A stretch of 7,070 nucleotides of DNA from Caldisericota bacterium (GTDB taxonomy: Bacteria > Bipolaricaulota > Bipolaricaulia > Bipolaricaulales > Bipolaricaulaceae): assembly GCA_013151115.1 (NCBI GenBank), contig JAADIW010000153.1, positions 1 to 7,070 on the forward strand. Reading direction: 5' to 3'. The notes beneath the pieces were generated by a model that did no database searches, was not told where the DNA came from, and saw only the letters and a list, made by a program, of their open reading frames with translations. Each line of letters opens with the position of its first letter. The first letter of the stretch is position 1. This document shows, piece after piece, positions 6,111 to 7,070 of this stretch. A program made the position numbers and the translations under genes.

Positions 6111-6540
6111 CGACAACGGGTTCGAGCCGAAGATCGTGGCCTTCCTCTGTCGGTGGTGTTCGTACGCGGGCGCCGATCTCGCCGGCACGAGCCGCCTCAA
6201 ATATCCCCCGAACATCATCCCCATCCGGGTCCCCTGCTCGGGACGGGTGGACCCGGCGTGGGTCCTGGATGCCTTCGCGCGCGGGGCCGATGGGGTGTTC
6301 ATCGGGGGCTGCCATCCCGGCGATTGTCACTACGTCGCCGGGAACTATAAGGCCCGCCGGAGGGTGGTGCTCCTGAAAAAACTACTCCCGCAGCTCGGGA
6401 TCGAACCGGAGAGGTTGCGTTTGGAGTGGATCTCCGCCACCGAGGGGCAACGGTTCGCCCAAGTGGTGACCGAGTTCGTGGCCCAGCTCAGGGCCTTGGG
6501 CCCTATCGGAACCGAGGGGGCGGCGCGGCATGTCGGCTAA
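6103..6540 (+). CDS. mvhD: MvhD-type [2Fe-2S] electron-transfer subunit
   Basis: Small iron-sulfur protein that passes electrons from a hydrogenase (or formate dehydrogenase) module to HdrA. The 145-aa length fits the MvhD/FlpD family. Conserved features are FLCRWCSYAGADLAG with C16 and C19, IRVPCSGRVDP with C45, and FIGGCHPGDCHYVAGNYKA with C70 and C75; the Cys are the expected [2Fe-2S] ligands. The C-terminal part (LRLEWISATEGQRFAQVVTEF) is the typical MvhD ending. GTG at 6103 is chosen because GGAGGT stands at 6092-6097, 5 nt before; it overlaps hdrA by 8 bp and the next gene by 11 bp. Its place directly after hdrA supports an HdrA-MvhD docking pair as in the methanogen Hdr-Mvh complex. 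Confidence 0.93.
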   Translation: MASDNGFEPKIVAFLCRWCSYAGADLAGTSRLKYPPNIIPIRVPCSGRVDPAWVLDAFARGADGVFIGGCHPGDCHYVAGNYKARRRVVLLKKLLPQLGIEPERLRLEWISATEGQRFAQVVTEFVAQLRALGPIGTEGAARHVG

Positions 6541-7070
6541 GCCCAAGATCGCCGTCTACTGGACCGGGAGCTGCGGGGGCTGTGACGTCTCCTTCCTGGA
6601 GGTGGGGGAGGCGATCGTGGAGATCCTCTCGCGGGTCGAGATCGTCTTCTGGCCCGCGCTGACCGACGCCAAGCGCTCCGACCTGGAGGCCCTTCCCCCG
6701 GGTTCCATCGACGTCGCCCTCGTAAACGGGGTCATCCGCACCGAGGAGAACGAGGAGATGGCCCGGATCCTGCGGGCTAAGTCCAGGTACATCGTGGCCT
6801 ACGGGGCCTGTGCGCACCTCGGGGGCGTCCCGTCGCTGGCGGACCGCTGGGGCAAGGAGGAGATATTCCGCGAGGTGTTCGGGGAGGGGTTCCGACCGGG
6901 ACCGCCACCGGGCGTGGACGGCGGGGCCGCGCTCCCCGATCTCCGGGATACGGCCGTTCCCCTGGAAGAGGTGGTGCGGGTGGACTATGTGGTCCCGGGG
7001 TGTCCCCCCCCGGCCCCCCTCATCTCACGGTTCTTCACCGCGTTGCTCTCGGGGGAGTTGCCCGAGACCC
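6530..7070 (+). CDS. mvhG: MvhG-like [NiFe]-hydrogenase small subunit, 3' end outside window
   Basis: Open to the window edge: 180 codons are visible of an expected ~250-310. The translation starts MSAKPKIAVYWTGSCGGCDVSFLEVGEAI and has the proximal [4Fe-4S] ligands of hydrogenase small subunits: C15-x2-C18 (SCGGCD), C94 in YGACAHLGGVPSLAD, and C158 in VVPGCPPP. In the Mvh enzyme this subunit carries electrons from the Ni-Fe site of MvhA to MvhD. The ATG at 6530 has GAGGGGG at 6514-6520 with a 9-nt spacer and overlaps mvhD by 11 bp. Medial and distal cluster ligands, if any, lie beyond base 7070, as would a large subunit. Some relatives with this SCGGCD opening sit beside HdrA without a proven hydrogenase activity, so H2 as substrate is likely but not shown. 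Confidence 0.88.
   Translation, partial: MSAKPKIAVYWTGSCGGCDVSFLEVGEAIVEILSRVEIVFWPALTDAKRSDLEALPPGSIDVALVNGVIRTEENEEMARILRAKSRYIVAYGACAHLGGVPSLADRWGKEEIFREVFGEGFRPGPPPGVDGGAALPDLRDTAVPLEEVVRVDYVVPGCPPPAPLISRFFTALLSGELPET

Noticed and set aside
1..7070. CRISPR arrays, tRNA/rRNA genes, insertion sequences, prophage or toxin-antitoxin genes
   Set aside because: No regularly spaced repeats, no tRNA-like T-loop/acceptor pattern in the few gaps, and no transposase, integrase or small paired genes were seen; genes fill almost the whole window.

Overview
The window is dense, high-GC bacterial DNA with every recognisable gene on the + strand and almost no intergenic space. The gene types (a folate of ferredoxin- and flavin-linked redox subunits beside an envelope polysaccharide gene, an IclR regulator and a sugar-type ABC ATPase) suggest an anaerobic, probably thermophilic or hydrogen-related bacterium. 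A lineage such as Bipolaricaulota/Acetothermia, Chloroflexota or a deep-branching Firmicute would fit, but no phylogenetic marker here is strong enough to decide.

Left part (1-1561): the C-terminal ~170 codons of RarA (MgsA-type AAA+ ATPase, replication-stress repair) overlap by 67 bp the start of a Wzz-type polysaccharide chain-length/co-polymerase protein with two membrane segments. The first 59 bases of the window are an exact copy of bases 606-664, inside the first membrane segment of the Wzz gene, joined in frame to rarA through a 9-base microhomology. This is either a real 605-bp tandem-duplication junction or a chimeric/assembly end; it means the 5' end of rarA is not in the window.

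Middle part (1558-3473): a good sigma-70-like promoter with a small palindrome over its -10/start region precedes an IclR-family repressor/activator gene, followed within 20 bp by a MalK/UgpC-type ABC transporter ATPase with a TOBE domain. No permease or binding-protein gene is nearby, so the ATPase probably serves a transporter encoded elsewhere.

Right part (3474-7070): a 77-bp gap carries a perfect 16-bp inverted repeat that swallows the TTG start codon of the next gene. Then comes a tightly overlapping run of four redox genes: a KorC-type 2-oxoacid:ferredoxin oxidoreductase gamma subunit, a full-length HdrA (flavin, several [4Fe-4S] clusters), an MvhD-type [2Fe-2S] subunit and the start of an MvhG-like [NiFe]-hydrogenase small subunit that runs off the window end. 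Overlaps of 14, 8 and 11 bp imply translational coupling and a joint complex. The most interesting reading is an electron-bifurcating or confurcating module in which an HdrA-Mvh core is tied genetically to 2-oxoacid oxidation/reduction, without HdrB/HdrC between the genes seen and without KorA/KorB upstream.
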